Part shown: piece by piece, positions 1 to 7,514 of the stretch
Layout: each line of letters opens with the position of its first letter
How positions within the stretch are numbered: position 1 is the first letter of the stretch
Virus record (IMG/VR): IMGVR_UViG_3300033553_000165
Location: 32,897 to 96,896 of that record
Origin: a virus
Reading direction: 5' to 3' (one strand)
DNA length: 64,000 nucleotides
Program-made: the position numbers and the translations under genes
Notes under the pieces: generated by a model
Told to the model about the DNA's origin: nothing
Databases searched by the model: none
Seen by the model: only the letters and a program-made list of their open reading frames with translations

Positions 1-1031
1 TTTGCTAACATTTTAGCCTTTATATCATTCGCCCTATCTCCGTCCTTTTCCTCATCTTCTTTGGCGTCAATCAATACTGCTTCCTCAACGTTTCGGTCTA
101 AGGCTTTTTGGGCTTTACCAATACGCTCAAAGTCATAATTCATCTGAGATGGGTAAATTGCATCCCCTTCCGCTTCAACGGGATCAAAGTCGCCGAGGAC
201 GTTGCTAAATCTTTTGTAATACGAACTATTAAGACTGTAAATCAATTTGACTGGACTAACGCCCATACGTGCCGCAACCCTTCCTAAGATCACCTCCTTT
301 AAGTTCATCGTCCGGAATATCTCATTCCTTAAATGTTGTTGTAAATTACTTTCGTATGTAACGTCTATTTTGCCTTCTATTGTTAGCCTATCCCCTTCGC
401 TTTCTTTCCTGATACTTTCTAGCGTTTGTAAAAGAAGTCTGTAGCTATCGTTACTCTTGCTATCCTCGTACTTCGTTTTCTGTTGCCCATAGAGATATGT
501 ATATTCTTCCAATCGGGAACGCTTAACGCCTAAACGAATATCTGAGTATGATGCTTTGTAACGTTCTATTGCCGCCTCAATTTCTTTGGAGTGTTGCTTC
601 CGGAACTCTTGTAATTTCTTTATGCTGTTAAACTTGATTCCCCAGTCTTTGTTAATTACCTTTAGAACTTCAGCCGTTGTAAACATACGCCCAAAATAGT
701 CTATTATTTCCGTACCCCTTAGATCAAGAAGGCTCGGAGTCCCGTCTTTGGTAGCACCTCTCCCCTGCTTTAGCCCAAAAGCTAATCTTTTTTGTACAGT
801 AGCATTATTGTTAATCGAGCTGTAGGTATCTTTCATTATCAATATATCCTCCTGCTCATTATCCGGAAGGTGCTCAATCTTCTTTTTTAGGAAGTGCGGG
901 AACCACGCTAAGTTAATATCCTCGCCATCTGAGGCTTTAAAGATCATCGCCTCATTTAGTATCGGATGTCTATCTAACTTTATGTATTTTATATAGGCTT
1001 TCTTATCAATTACTCCGTCTGGGAACTTCAT
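1..1031 (-). CDS. Putative terminase small subunit (3' end cut by window edge)
   Basis: The frame is open from an ATG at 1031 to the left edge, giving at least 343 residues; the C-terminus lies outside the window. Around residues 118-150 a helix-turn-helix-like segment (TAEVLKVINKDWGIKF) is followed by a charged coiled-coil region with RLGVKRSRLEEY, then a stretch about KESEGDRLTIEGKIDV. This arrangement (DNA-binding N-terminal part, oligomerising helices, link to the large subunit) is what small terminase subunits of Bacteroidetes phages look like. Such a protein would recognise the packaging site and recruit the ATPase/nuclease subunit, which would be the next gene to the left. The identification rests on pattern only; another DNA-binding regulator is possible. 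Confidence 0.55.
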   Translation of the reverse strand, partial: MKFPDGVIDKKAYIKYIKLDRHPILNEAMIFKASDGEDINLAWFPHFLKKKIEHLPDNEQEDILIMKDTYSSINNNATVQKRLAFGLKQGRGATKDGTPSLLDLRGTEIIDYFGRMFTTAEVLKVINKDWGIKFNSIKKLQEFRKQHSKEIEAAIERYKASYSDIRLGVKRSRLEEYTYLYGQQKTKYEDSKSNDSYRLLLQTLESIRKESEGDRLTIEGKIDVTYESNLQQHLRNEIFRTMNLKEVILGRVAARMGVSPVKLIYSLNSSYYKRFSNVLGDFDPVEAEGDAIYPSQMNYDFERIGKAQKALDRNVEEAVLIDAKEDEEKDGDRANDIKAKMLA

Positions 1032-1048
1032 TTTTTCTTTGTATTTAT

Positions 1049-1117
1049 TTACAGGCTTTTATAAGTTAAAACCTCATACCTGTAATACGTGTTTCCTTCT
1101 TGTGTCGCCTTGTACAA
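1049..1117 (-). CDS. Possible 22-residue peptide with TTG start
   Basis: In the 112-base gap before the terminase gene one frame reads YKATQEGNTYYRYEVLTYKSL and ends in TAA at 1049. It has no ATG. A TTG at 1117 lies four bases after an AGGAG. The peptide has the look of small phage proteins ending in YEVLTYKSL, but it is too short to be certain and could be a gene remnant or chance. Confidence 0.2.
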   Translation of the reverse strand: MYKATQEGNTYYRYEVLTYKSL

Positions 1118-1143
1118 TATACTCCTGTATCTTTTTTATAGCT

Positions 1144-1524
1144 TTACTTTATTTTCGCTAAAAATTCTAGTTTATCAATATCATACCTTAGTAAGTAACT
1201 CTCAATCTGTTCTTTGTTTTCTGGAGAAGAATTACACCAATTTTCTATCCTATGAATATCATAATTGATACCATTTTGTATATCTTCTCTTTGTCGTTTT
1301 GATTCTTCCTCATTTAGCATTCTTGAGTAGACGATAGAATCATTCTTAAAGTAGTAAGTCTCTACACTATTTAGGATATCAATTAACTCTTGCTTAGGAA
1401 TAGAATTTACATCTAACTCAATAGTTCTCTCTTTACCGTCTAAGTTCTTTAGTTCTTTCCTACGGTGTTGTAGTAATTTGATAGCGTCGGCAAAAGCAGC
1501 CTTTATTGTTATTTTATTTTCCAT
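1144..1524 (-). CDS. Hypothetical protein, 126 residues
   Basis: I do not recognise this protein. I chose the ATG at 1524 (MENKITIKAAFADAIK) because the longer reading from 1572 would run through a separate small gene in another frame (1530-1706). The start lies five bases after the stop of that gene. The protein is helical and charged, with a run of acidic and basic residues in the middle (LNEEESKRQREDIQ), no cysteine cluster, no membrane segment and no signal peptide. It belongs to the run of small unknown genes before the terminase gene. Confidence 0.6.
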   Translation of the reverse strand: MENKITIKAAFADAIKLLQHRRKELKNLDGKERTIELDVNSIPKQELIDILNSVETYYFKNDSIVYSRMLNEEESKRQREDIQNGINYDIHRIENWCNSSPENKEQIESYLLRYDIDKLEFLAKIK

Positions 1525-1529
1525 AGCTT

Positions 1530-1706
1530 TTACATCCAACCTAAAGATTCCAATTCGTCTATTCTGGTACAAACCTCCTTTAGCTTATTTGCTTGGTCTA
1601 TTATGAAGTCTGCGTTATACCTTATCTTGGGATTGTTTACACGGTTCAAGATATCCCTTTTATTGTCTTTATGAGTTTGTAGCCTCAATTTTATTTTTTC
1701 TTCCAT
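1530..1706 (-). CDS. Hypothetical small protein, 58 residues
   Basis: A 58-residue frame begins at the ATG at 1706, which overlaps the stop of the upstream gene by one base (TAATG), and ends at 1530, six bases before the next start. The tight coupling on both sides is the main evidence that it is real. The peptide (start MEEKIKLRLQTHKDNKRD, end ELESLGWM) is basic at the N-terminus and helical. Function unknown. Confidence 0.5.
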   Translation of the reverse strand: MEEKIKLRLQTHKDNKRDILNRVNNPKIRYNADFIIDQANKLKEVCTRIDELESLGWM

Positions 1707-1912
1707 TACTCAATATATTTTATCATTTGGGAATTTACAAGAACCTCTATATTTTTCCCTTTATCTACGCACTTTAAATGCCCGTCAACTGAATCAACAT
1801 CATAGTCTACTCTTTTGACCGTTATCCAAGCATCTAGATAAATCATTTTCTTTAGTTCTTCTTTAGTCTCACGGACTGTAAAGGAATCTCCTGTAAATTT
1901 TATTACTGCCAT
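1706..1912 (-). CDS. Hypothetical small protein, 68 residues
   Basis: I do not recognise this protein. It is small, soluble and probably mostly beta (MAVIKFTGDSFTVRETKEE at the start, alternating hydrophobic residues towards the end). It sits ten bases after the 171-residue gene, and its stop overlaps the start of the next small gene. Nothing in the context tells its function beyond membership of a cluster of small accessory genes. Confidence 0.55.
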   Translation of the reverse strand: MAVIKFTGDSFTVRETKEELKKMIYLDAWITVKRVDYDVDSVDGHLKCVDKGKNIEVLVNSQMIKYIE

Positions 1913-1922
1913 ATTCTTTTAT

Positions 1923-2438
1923 TTAGTTAAACTCTTTAGCGATTTCCGTTATCTTCTTTGTAAAGGCTTCTTCACTTCCGTTCGGAATATTTACGTGAAT
2001 CATTTTACCATTTAACCCTTCCCCAAATTCTACCCCAAAGTCTTTACCAAAGTCCACCCCTAACATCTCATCAGTCATTTTCATCAGCCTATCATTTAGT
2101 TCGGCAACCGCTTGAACCTTTCCATAGACCTCCGCTTGCTTCTTATCTCTTTCCTTTATAATATTCTCACGGACTTCTACAAAGGCATCCCTTTTATTTA
2201 GGAACGCTGTGTAATCGCTTGTGTAATATTTCATCTTAAAACTATGCCGCTCTTCAAATGGTAAATCTACATCGTCAGCTGGAGAAGGGAGCCTTTCGTA
2301 AACATACTCAACTGCCTCAATTTTCTTCTTTTCCAGCTTGGTTATCTTCCTTTCTATTATCTCTAAACCCCTTACCACATATACTGGGAAATCAATCTTT
2401 AAATCGCCTATTTTAATCCTTCGTGTTAAATCTTCCAT
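1923..2438 (-). CDS. Hypothetical protein, 171 residues, coiled-coil centre
   Basis: Unknown family. Residues about 25-50 and 75-125 are rich in K, E, R and L with heptad-like spacing (EIIERKITKLEKKKIEAVEYV; ENIIKERDKKQAEVYGKVQ), suggesting coiled coils. A short D/G/F-rich segment follows (VDFGKDFGVEFGEGLNGKM). No membrane segment or catalytic motif was found. It could be a structural or regulatory accessory protein. The ATG at 2438 follows an A-rich leader without a Shine-Dalgarno sequence, as with most genes here. Confidence 0.6.
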   Translation of the reverse strand: MEDLTRRIKIGDLKIDFPVYVVRGLEIIERKITKLEKKKIEAVEYVYERLPSPADDVDLPFEERHSFKMKYYTSDYTAFLNKRDAFVEVRENIIKERDKKQAEVYGKVQAVAELNDRLMKMTDEMLGVDFGKDFGVEFGEGLNGKMIHVNIPNGSEEAFTKKITEIAKEFN

Positions 2439-2515
2439 ACCTTAACTTTTTTACATTATTTATGCTTATACGGTTTTGTAATATCCAGTTCTGGGGTCAG
2501 TCTCAGTTTTAATGT

Positions 2516-2803
2516 TTAAAGGTCTTCCTGCTTAAACTTCTTGTAACTCATTTCCGCTTCGTCTTTAGCTTCTCTCGCTTCATCGTACGTCATAACACTA
2601 AGTTCGTCTTCCCTTATACGGAATCTTTTCCTAATCTTTTTAACGCATTCTTCAGCTTTTTCGTAAGTTGGGAAAATCTTACTTAGCTCTAGTCTCTTGG
2701 ACCATTGAACACTTCTTAGCTTCTCTTTGTTTACAAAAAATAACGGATAGATTTCAAACCGCTTTATTACAAACATTTTCCATTTTAAAAATTTATCTCG
2801 CAT
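2516..2803 (-). CDS. Hypothetical protein, 95 residues, basic
   Basis: Not recognised. The N-terminal half is basic and aromatic (KWKMFVIKRFEIYPLFFV), the middle helical (YEKAEECVKKIRKRFRIRED) and the C-terminus acidic and lysine-rich. Its start overlaps the stop of the upstream 109-residue gene by 11 bases, so the two are probably translationally coupled. The 77 bases downstream hold no convincing gene. Confidence 0.55.
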   Translation of the reverse strand: MRDKFLKWKMFVIKRFEIYPLFFVNKEKLRSVQWSKRLELSKIFPTYEKAEECVKKIRKRFRIREDELSVMTYDEAREAKDEAEMSYKKFKQEDL

Positions 2804-3122
2804 TAAGTCTATTTACCAAATAATGCGCAATATTATCTTTCCTTTTCCTTGGTTCCGGTTTATGTTGTAGTCTTGACCATCCCCTTATATTTCCAACGCT
2901 CAAGCCAGTTTTTATATCTACAAACATACCGCTTTTATTTAGCTCAAACCTCGCTTCAATATCTTCTACCTCAATAAATTTTCCAGTCAACCTATCTGAT
3001 ATATCATCGTCAAGTTTGTCTGCTATCAAATTATCGGCTTTATCGTATAAACGATCACCAACTACCTTTAACGGAAAGTTAACGTCTTCGAGTAACATTT
3101 CCTCTTCATATTGTAAAAACAT
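2793..3122 (-). CDS. Hypothetical protein, 109 residues
   Basis: Not recognised. The sequence looks like a small mixed alpha/beta domain with many Asp residues (YDKADNLIADKLDDDISDRL) and a basic tail (HKPEPRKRKDNIAHYL). It is the first gene after the 234-base non-coding stretch that contains the folded RNA candidate at 3174-3240, so its expression may depend on that element. The start at 3122 is preceded by AAAGGAAATACT, a weak purine-rich leader. Confidence 0.55.
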   Translation of the reverse strand: MFLQYEEEMLLEDVNFPLKVVGDRLYDKADNLIADKLDDDISDRLTGKFIEVEDIEARFELNKSGMFVDIKTGLSVGNIRGWSRLQHKPEPRKRKDNIAHYLVNRLNAR

Positions 3123-3173
3123 AGTATTTCCTTTTAAATTAAATCTAAGTTAATAAATTTTATCTTTACGATC

Positions 3174-3240
3174 GTGTATCCATTCCCCTAAACTTTATTA
3201 GGGGAACTTAGCTATCAAATTGAGTAGCCTTCGGATACAC
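3174..3240 (-). ncRNA. Candidate structured RNA or leader element (three-way junction)
   Basis: On the minus strand this 67-base stretch can fold into three stems. The outer stem pairs GTGTATCC (3233-3240) with GGATACAC (3174-3181), 8 base pairs. One inner hairpin is GCTAcTCA/TGATAGC (3211-3228) with loop ATT. The second is a perfect 9-pair stem TTCCCCTAA/TTAGGGGAA (3183-3191 with 3198-3206) closing a six-base loop. No U-run follows, so it is not a plain terminator. It lies about 50 bases upstream of the 3122 start and just downstream of the 29-residue membrane peptide. I found no match to tRNA, purine riboswitch or hammerhead cores. It could be a leader regulator, a processed small RNA or a protein-binding site. 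Confidence 0.45.
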
Positions 3241-3263
3241 AGATAATTTGTGCCCACATTAAC

Positions 3264-3353
3264 TTATCCAGCTATATGTGCAAAGGCAAAAATTAAGCCC
3301 ACGAAACTAAATCCGTAAATCATCGTACGAGTGGTTACATTTCTAAATTGCAT
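3264..3353 (-). CDS. Small membrane peptide, 29 residues
   Basis: A frame of 29 residues starts at the ATG at 3353, three bases after the stop of the previous gene, and ends in TAA at 3264. The N-terminus is MQFRNVTTRTMIYG, followed by one hydrophobic segment of about 15 residues (FSFVGLIFAFAHIAG) that could span a membrane. Positive charges precede the segment, predicting N-in topology. Position and composition support a real gene for a tiny membrane protein, perhaps a superinfection-exclusion or holin-like accessory. Function is inference only. Confidence 0.4.
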   Translation of the reverse strand: MQFRNVTTRTMIYGFSFVGLIFAFAHIAG

Positions 3354-3355
3354 AA

Positions 3356-3586
3356 TTATTTATTTAAACATTGGTCTATAATTCCGCTCTCCACTTCCGA
3401 ACCCTTCCTCTTTATTTCTTCTTCTCTGAAGTGAGGAATTAAATAATTACCTTTTTCAAACCAACACTTTTTTAAACCTAACTCTCCCGCCATTTCGTGT
3501 AAGTTGTCTAAACTATACGGCAAACAGATTAATCTTCCGTCCTTGTCGTATAATATTTTAAGATTCTGCCCGTTCTTTGTTCTCAT
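3356..3586 (-). CDS. DUF4031-like small protein
   Basis: This 76-residue protein contains the pattern LHEMAGELGLKKCWFEKGN in its middle. It resembles DUF4031 proteins, in which an LHxFAxxLGL segment is followed by a tryptophan and a histidine-rich end (here YLIPHFREEE). The biochemical role of that family is unknown to me. The start at 3586 lies inside the end of the upstream gene (overlap 29 bases), so translation is probably coupled. It ends the replication-block operon just before the small-peptide and RNA region. Confidence 0.45.
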   Translation of the reverse strand: MRTKNGQNLKILYDKDGRLICLPYSLDNLHEMAGELGLKKCWFEKGNYLIPHFREEEIKRKGSEVESGIIDQCLNK

Positions 3587-3959
3587 CTTTCACGAAATTA
3601 AAATGCTTCATAAAACCCTCTTTGTTATTCTTGAATTGCTCCAATATCATTTCGGCATCTTCCAACTCTTCAGGGTCGTATGAAGATAATAACTTTGTAA
3701 CGTTTTCAAACATCCTTAACATATACTGAAAGTCCTCAGGGGACCGATCGTGTATTTGACTTATTTGTTGCTCTATTACTTTATGCCCCAAACTCTTATT
3801 GAAAGCCTTACCGCTATTTTTTATATTCATAGCCCAAACTGGAAGGTCACTCAACTCATCGAGATATTCCATCATCAACATACTCAAAAGATAAACGTGT
3901 AGCGTTAAAACCCGAACCCTTGAAACTTCAGGGGTTTCGTCAATATTTACTTTCATCAA
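3558..3959 (-). CDS. Hypothetical protein, 133 residues
   Basis: Not recognised. It is predicted to be all helical, with a hydrophobic N-terminal half (VRVLTLHVYLLSMLMMEYLDEL) that looks like a buried helix rather than a membrane anchor, and a charged C-terminal half (EELEDAEMILEQFKNNKEGF). The stop overlaps the DUF4031-like gene and the start overlaps the preceding small gene by four bases (ATGA), so it is part of a tightly packed operon. Confidence 0.55.
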   Translation of the reverse strand: MMKVNIDETPEVSRVRVLTLHVYLLSMLMMEYLDELSDLPVWAMNIKNSGKAFNKSLGHKVIEQQISQIHDRSPEDFQYMLRMFENVTKLLSSYDPEELEDAEMILEQFKNNKEGFMKHFNFVKDENKERAES

Positions 3960-4189
3960 TAACTAAATTTTTTATAAGCACAAACAAATTTTACACCAGG
4001 ATTTTTCTTTCTTAGAATTTTAAGTATTTTCCGAAACTTTGCGTCTTTCATATAAAAGTCAAAGTCATTAACTAAAATCACGTATTGGTATTGTCCGTGC
4101 CCTTCTTCAATATCCCAGTCGTACTCTGGAAAGATATCCGCTAAATGTAATACAATATCTTCAATCATTTTACAAATTTTTCGAGACAA
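3956..4189 (-). CDS. Hypothetical protein, 77 residues
   Basis: Not recognised. It is a small alpha/beta protein (ICKMIEDIVLHLADIFPEYD, then YVILVNDFDFYMKDAKFR). The start lies inside the end of the RNase H gene (overlap 25 bases) and the stop overlaps the next start. No motif gives a function. Confidence 0.5.
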   Translation of the reverse strand: MSRKICKMIEDIVLHLADIFPEYDWDIEEGHGQYQYVILVNDFDFYMKDAKFRKILKILRKKNPGVKFVCAYKKFSY

Positions 4190-4617
4190 TATTTTCTAGC
4201 TTCTCCCGCCAGATAATCTGCACGTTCATTATATTCTACTCCTGTGTGACCTTTTACTTTTTTGAATCTTACTTTGTTAATTCTTTGGAATATTTCATCA
4301 AGCATTTCCTGCCAAACTTGAGGATTCTTAACCTCATACCATTCCGTCTCTATCCATCTCAGGTACCAACGCTCCTTAAAGCAATTAACCACCGTCGCAT
4401 AATCTGTAACGATATGCACTTCAATTCCTTTATAGTTGTTATTCGCATATCTTATAGCTTTAATAACCGCCATCATTTCCATCACGGCTGAAGTAGTATC
4501 CGGATAGGCTCCTAAGTCTTCGTCTATTATCTTATCTCCCTCAACTACTACGAACGCCCAACCTCCTGCTCGGTCTTTATGATAACAACTGCCGTCGGTC
4601 CAAATCTCTACTCCCAT
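4165..4617 (-). CDS. rnhA: Ribonuclease HI
   Basis: A 150-residue protein of the size and layout of bacterial type 1 RNase H, which cuts the RNA strand of RNA-DNA hybrids. The metal-binding residues are visible: D8 in WTDGS, E47 in MEMMAV, D72 in VTDYAT and D134 in NERADYLA, plus the loop histidine H124 in VKGHTG. All are in canonical order, so it should be active. In this replication block it would remove primers and R-loops. The start (ATG at 4617) abuts the upstream gene. Confidence 0.92.
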   Translation of the reverse strand: MGVEIWTDGSCYHKDRAGGWAFVVVEGDKIIDEDLGAYPDTTSAVMEMMAVIKAIRYANNNYKGIEVHIVTDYATVVNCFKERWYLRWIETEWYEVKNPQVWQEMLDEIFQRINKVRFKKVKGHTGVEYNERADYLAGEARKYCLEKFVK

Positions 4618-4898
4618 TATCCTAGAACTTCCACGTTATCCCCTTCCGGAACGTACTGTCCCCCCTTTCGGTCATCCAATTGATTTACTACAATTTTATA
4701 TCCTACATAATGTGTAATGTCCAAGACTCCAAAGCTTAAATTAGTGGTAATTTTTGTATTCTTAAGTCCAACTAAATGCCTCTTAAATTTGAAATAGGCT
4801 GAATGGCCTAGAAGAATATATTTTGGCTCAATATTTTTCATTATTTTTGCCGATATCCCCTCTTCTATTTCCTTCATTATTTGTTTCTCAGTTTTCAT
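4617..4898 (-). CDS. Hypothetical protein, 93 residues
   Basis: Not recognised. N-terminal helix (KTEKQIMKEIEEGISAKIMK), then beta-rich sequence (KYILLGHSAYFKFKRHLVG). It lies between the UvrD-like helicase and RNase H genes, overlapping the helicase end by 11 bases and sharing its last base with the RNase H start. It is probably cotranslated with both, but the sequence gives no function. Confidence 0.55.
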   Translation of the reverse strand: MKTEKQIMKEIEEGISAKIMKNIEPKYILLGHSAYFKFKRHLVGLKNTKITTNLSFGVLDITHYVGYKIVVNQLDDRKGGQYVPEGDNVEVLG

Positions 4899-6369
4899 CT
4901 TCTATTGATTTTAAAATTATCTTTTCAACTTTATCATAATCCTCAACAATAATAAACCTATCCTCGGCTCTGGTAATTGCTACATAGAATAAATTTTGCT
5001 CTTGCTCTAGTTGCCATTCTTGCGTCGCATACTTACTTGGAAGTAACTCTGGACATAATAGGAATATTGTGCCGTTCTCCAACCCTTTACTTTTATGAAT
5101 GGTAGATAGTACAACCGCATTTTCTTGGGCTCTAAAAACGTCTCTAATTCTTGTTATTACAGATTTGGTATCTAAGCAATTTCTTGATAGAACTTTTATG
5201 ATGTCCCGTTGTTGAATCATCCTGTCAATCTTTTCCGTCTTAAAGGGATTTCTAACGCCTTTCTTCTTAAGTTTAGATATCTCCTTCGCAATATCCTGTT
5301 CAACTGCCGCTCCCAGAGTAGCGACTCCGGACGCACCTAATTTCTTTATGTAGTTCTCCAACTTCTGACCTATCTCAACTCCCTTAACATAACTCTTAAC
5401 ACCTTTAGTAATTAGGTATAAATTAAGAATTATCAAAGGTTTCAGGTTTCTACATAAAACCCAATCTTCGCTTCTTATTTCTTTACAGAAACCATTTCTC
5501 ACCTCACCATCCTCATTCCCATCATAGGCTTCAATCTGAGGATTCAGCTTCTTAGCATATGCGACTATATTTTTCCCGCAACGGTAATTTACCGACAGGG
5601 GAAGCTCAACGGTGTTAGGAAATACATTCTTCAGATTATTATAGCTATTAGCATCTGCACCCGCAAAACCGTATATCGCTTGTCTTGGGTCTCCAACCGC
5701 TATCATCCTACCATTTCTTTTCAATATTCTACTTACTATCTTTTGTTGTAATACGGATAAATCTTGCGCCTCATCTATAAATAATATATCGAATTTTGGT
5801 AACCTTATATTATCAATGTGGGCACGGTAAATCATATCTGTGAAATCAAAAACCCTATTATTTTTGTCCATCAGTCTTAGCGTCTCTATCGCCATATCTT
5901 CCATATCGGGTGTAAGTTCTAAATCATACCTCATAGCCAATTCAGCAAGGTCTTCCTTTTCGGTCATAAGGTTATGCCTCATCACATCTACCATTTTTGA
6001 TACGACGAACATATAATACCCATACTTCTTTTTATCAATTTTAGCCTTGATGCATAGCTTTTGTATAATCTGAGCTGACTTCCCTTTCTTTAACTCCTTC
6101 TTTCCTGGCTTGGCTCTTAATAGTGCTCTCCAGCAAAAACTATGCATCGTGGTGATCGTTGTGTTCCGGCTTTTTATAGTTAGTTTTAATTCATCCACTA
6201 TGGAATTGTTAAATGCTATAAACGCCTTATCAAGATCATCAGGAAGTCTAGTAACAGCTTCTTTTATTGTAGTAGTTTTTCCGGAACCCGCAACGGCATT
6301 GACGACGACGTTGTTTGCCGTATTCTCAATCTCATTGAAAATACGAATTTGGTATTTTGAAAAATTCAT
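4888..6369 (-). CDS. UvrD/Dda-like superfamily 1 DNA helicase
   Basis: About 493 residues with the full SF1 motif set. Walker A is AVAGSGKTTT (residues 25-34), motif II is FIDEAQDLS, motif III GDPRQAIYGFAG, motif IV-like NYRCGKN, motif V TIHKSKGLE and motif VI FYVAITRAEDR. It should translocate on single-stranded DNA and unwind duplex or strip proteins, as Dda does in T4. I chose the ATG at 6369 (MNFSKYQIR), two bases after the preceding stop and behind an AAGG, over the in-frame ATG at 6396 that lies inside the upstream gene. It belongs to the recombination and replication operon. Confidence 0.9.
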   Translation of the reverse strand: MNFSKYQIRIFNEIENTANNVVVNAVAGSGKTTTIKEAVTRLPDDLDKAFIAFNNSIVDELKLTIKSRNTTITTMHSFCWRALLRAKPGKKELKKGKSAQIIQKLCIKAKIDKKKYGYYMFVVSKMVDVMRHNLMTEKEDLAELAMRYDLELTPDMEDMAIETLRLMDKNNRVFDFTDMIYRAHIDNIRLPKFDILFIDEAQDLSVLQQKIVSRILKRNGRMIAVGDPRQAIYGFAGADANSYNNLKNVFPNTVELPLSVNYRCGKNIVAYAKKLNPQIEAYDGNEDGEVRNGFCKEIRSEDWVLCRNLKPLIILNLYLITKGVKSYVKGVEIGQKLENYIKKLGASGVATLGAAVEQDIAKEISKLKKKGVRNPFKTEKIDRMIQQRDIIKVLSRNCLDTKSVITRIRDVFRAQENAVVLSTIHKSKGLENGTIFLLCPELLPSKYATQEWQLEQEQNLFYVAITRAEDRFIIVEDYDKVEKIILKSIEDEN

Positions 6370-6371
6370 CC

Positions 6372-6644
6372 TTAATCTTTCTGGAAGAATCTCCAAATGT
6401 GATTATCGGAAAATTGGAAAAGTATGTCTGGATCTCTTTCGTCAATTGCTCTAAGGTTATTTACCAGAACCTCTGCCGTTGGAGACATAGTGTAATTTTC
6501 TATAAATTGAGTAATATCTTTCCCTTTTAATTCGAAGAACGGTGCACTCTGAATACTACCGACGCTCGATTTTTCAAAAGTTTTACAAAGGAAGAAATTT
6601 GATTCATCTTGAATAATCACTTCCAAAATTCTGTAGTTTGCCAT
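6372..6644 (-). CDS. Hypothetical protein, 90 residues
   Basis: Not recognised. Two starts are possible. ATG at 6644 gives MANYRILEVIIQDESNFF and 90 residues. ATG at 6689, inside the end of the sigma-like gene, gives 105 residues with a leucine-rich extension (KKNLLLLLV). Both begin with MANY, which is a curious small duplication. I prefer 6644 because the upstream extension adds an odd hydrophobic run. The fold looks alpha/beta; there is no catalytic motif. Confidence 0.5.
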   Translation of the reverse strand: MANYRILEVIIQDESNFFLCKTFEKSSVGSIQSAPFFELKGKDITQFIENYTMSPTAEVLVNNLRAIDERDPDILFQFSDNHIWRFFQKD

Positions 6645-6675
6645 AACTAACAAAAGCAACAGATTTTTCTTTTCA

Positions 6676-7512
6676 TTATAATTCGCCATTTTCTCTTAGT
6701 TTTAAAATTATTTTCTTTACGTTTTTTAAAGTGGCATAATATTTACCCGAGGAAAAGTCTGAATTCTTCTCCAGGAAAACCGCCTTCTTTTCATTATTTA
6801 ACTTTGAGCGCAATACTACTTCCTCTTGGTCGGTCAAATTCAATTGCTCTATCAAAAGGTCTAAACTATGGTTTCCGTTGCGGGACTTAGTTTCAGAAGT
6901 ATTAATCTTCTCAGAGGAATATTTACGATGCTTATCAAGTCTCTGTACCGTATTGAAGAACATACGATAAAAGTTCCGACCCAATGCTTTATTATAATAG
7001 AAATAGAAACACCATTTGGGTTTCGCCTTAAATTTATCTATACAATTATCTAAAATTACCCAAGACTCACCTATCATTTCGTCACGGTCATAGCACTCAT
7101 CGGTGACTGGAGAATTATAGGCTAAATTCATATAATTATTGATATTCTTAACAACTACCTTACTCATCATATTGAAAAGCTCAAACTTTAAATCAGAAGA
7201 TTCCTTTTCCCATTTCCTAACTAAAATCCTCTTCTTAATTTCAATCTTACCAACTTCGTTTGTAGCCTTTAGATTTTCGCTCCTTTTTACATTAGCTATT
7301 TTCTTAAGGTTGGTTGAGTCTTTTACCCTTTTTATCTCTATGATACGGAGTGTAATATTCTTTTGAGCTTGATTGGTAACCTCAGATATTTTACTATCGG
7401 TACACGTCTCACTTTTGGCGATTAATCTATTTAATTTTTGAACTCTTAAAACTAACTCATTCGCTCTTTCTCTATTGTATGTAGAATGTTCTACTTTGAA
7501 GATATCGTACAT
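6676..7512 (-). CDS. Sigma-factor-like protein (region 2 and 4 pattern), 278 residues
   Basis: Residues about 130-190 read like sigma-70 region 2: DRDEMIGESWVILDNCIDKF, then FYFYYNKALGRNFYRMF. After a linker, the C-terminal 60 residues look like region 4 (LNLTDQEEVVLRSKLNNEKK ... KIILKLRENGEL), ending in a helix-turn-helix. The first 120 residues are lysine-rich and helical with no assignment. It could direct host RNA polymerase to late or middle promoters, comparable to T4 gp55. It is one of two sigma-like genes here (the other at 21568-22137). Similarity is by pattern; confidence in the function is moderate. Confidence 0.5.
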   Translation of the reverse strand: MYDIFKVEHSTYNRERANELVLRVQKLNRLIAKSETCTDSKISEVTNQAQKNITLRIIEIKRVKDSTNLKKIANVKRSENLKATNEVGKIEIKKRILVRKWEKESSDLKFELFNMMSKVVVKNINNYMNLAYNSPVTDECYDRDEMIGESWVILDNCIDKFKAKPKWCFYFYYNKALGRNFYRMFFNTVQRLDKHRKYSSEKINTSETKSRNGNHSLDLLIEQLNLTDQEEVVLRSKLNNEKKAVFLEKNSDFSSGKYYATLKNVKKIILKLRENGEL

Positions 7513-7514
7513 AA

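Noticed and set aside
1525-1572. Extended start (ATG at 1572) for the gene ending at 1144
   Set aside because: It would read through the separate 58-residue gene at 1530-1706 in another frame; the ATG at 1524 gives a normal non-overlapping start.
2439-2515. Peptide-like frame reading LNIKTETDPRTGYYKTV in the gap
   Set aside because: It has no ATG, GTG or TTG start after the upstream stop in its frame; only an ATT is available, so it is probably chance.
3174-3240. tRNA, hammerhead ribozyme or purine riboswitch
   Set aside because: No tRNA arms or CCA-type end, no CUGAUGA/GAAA cores, and loop sizes do not fit the purine riboswitch kissing loops. Left as an unnamed structured element.
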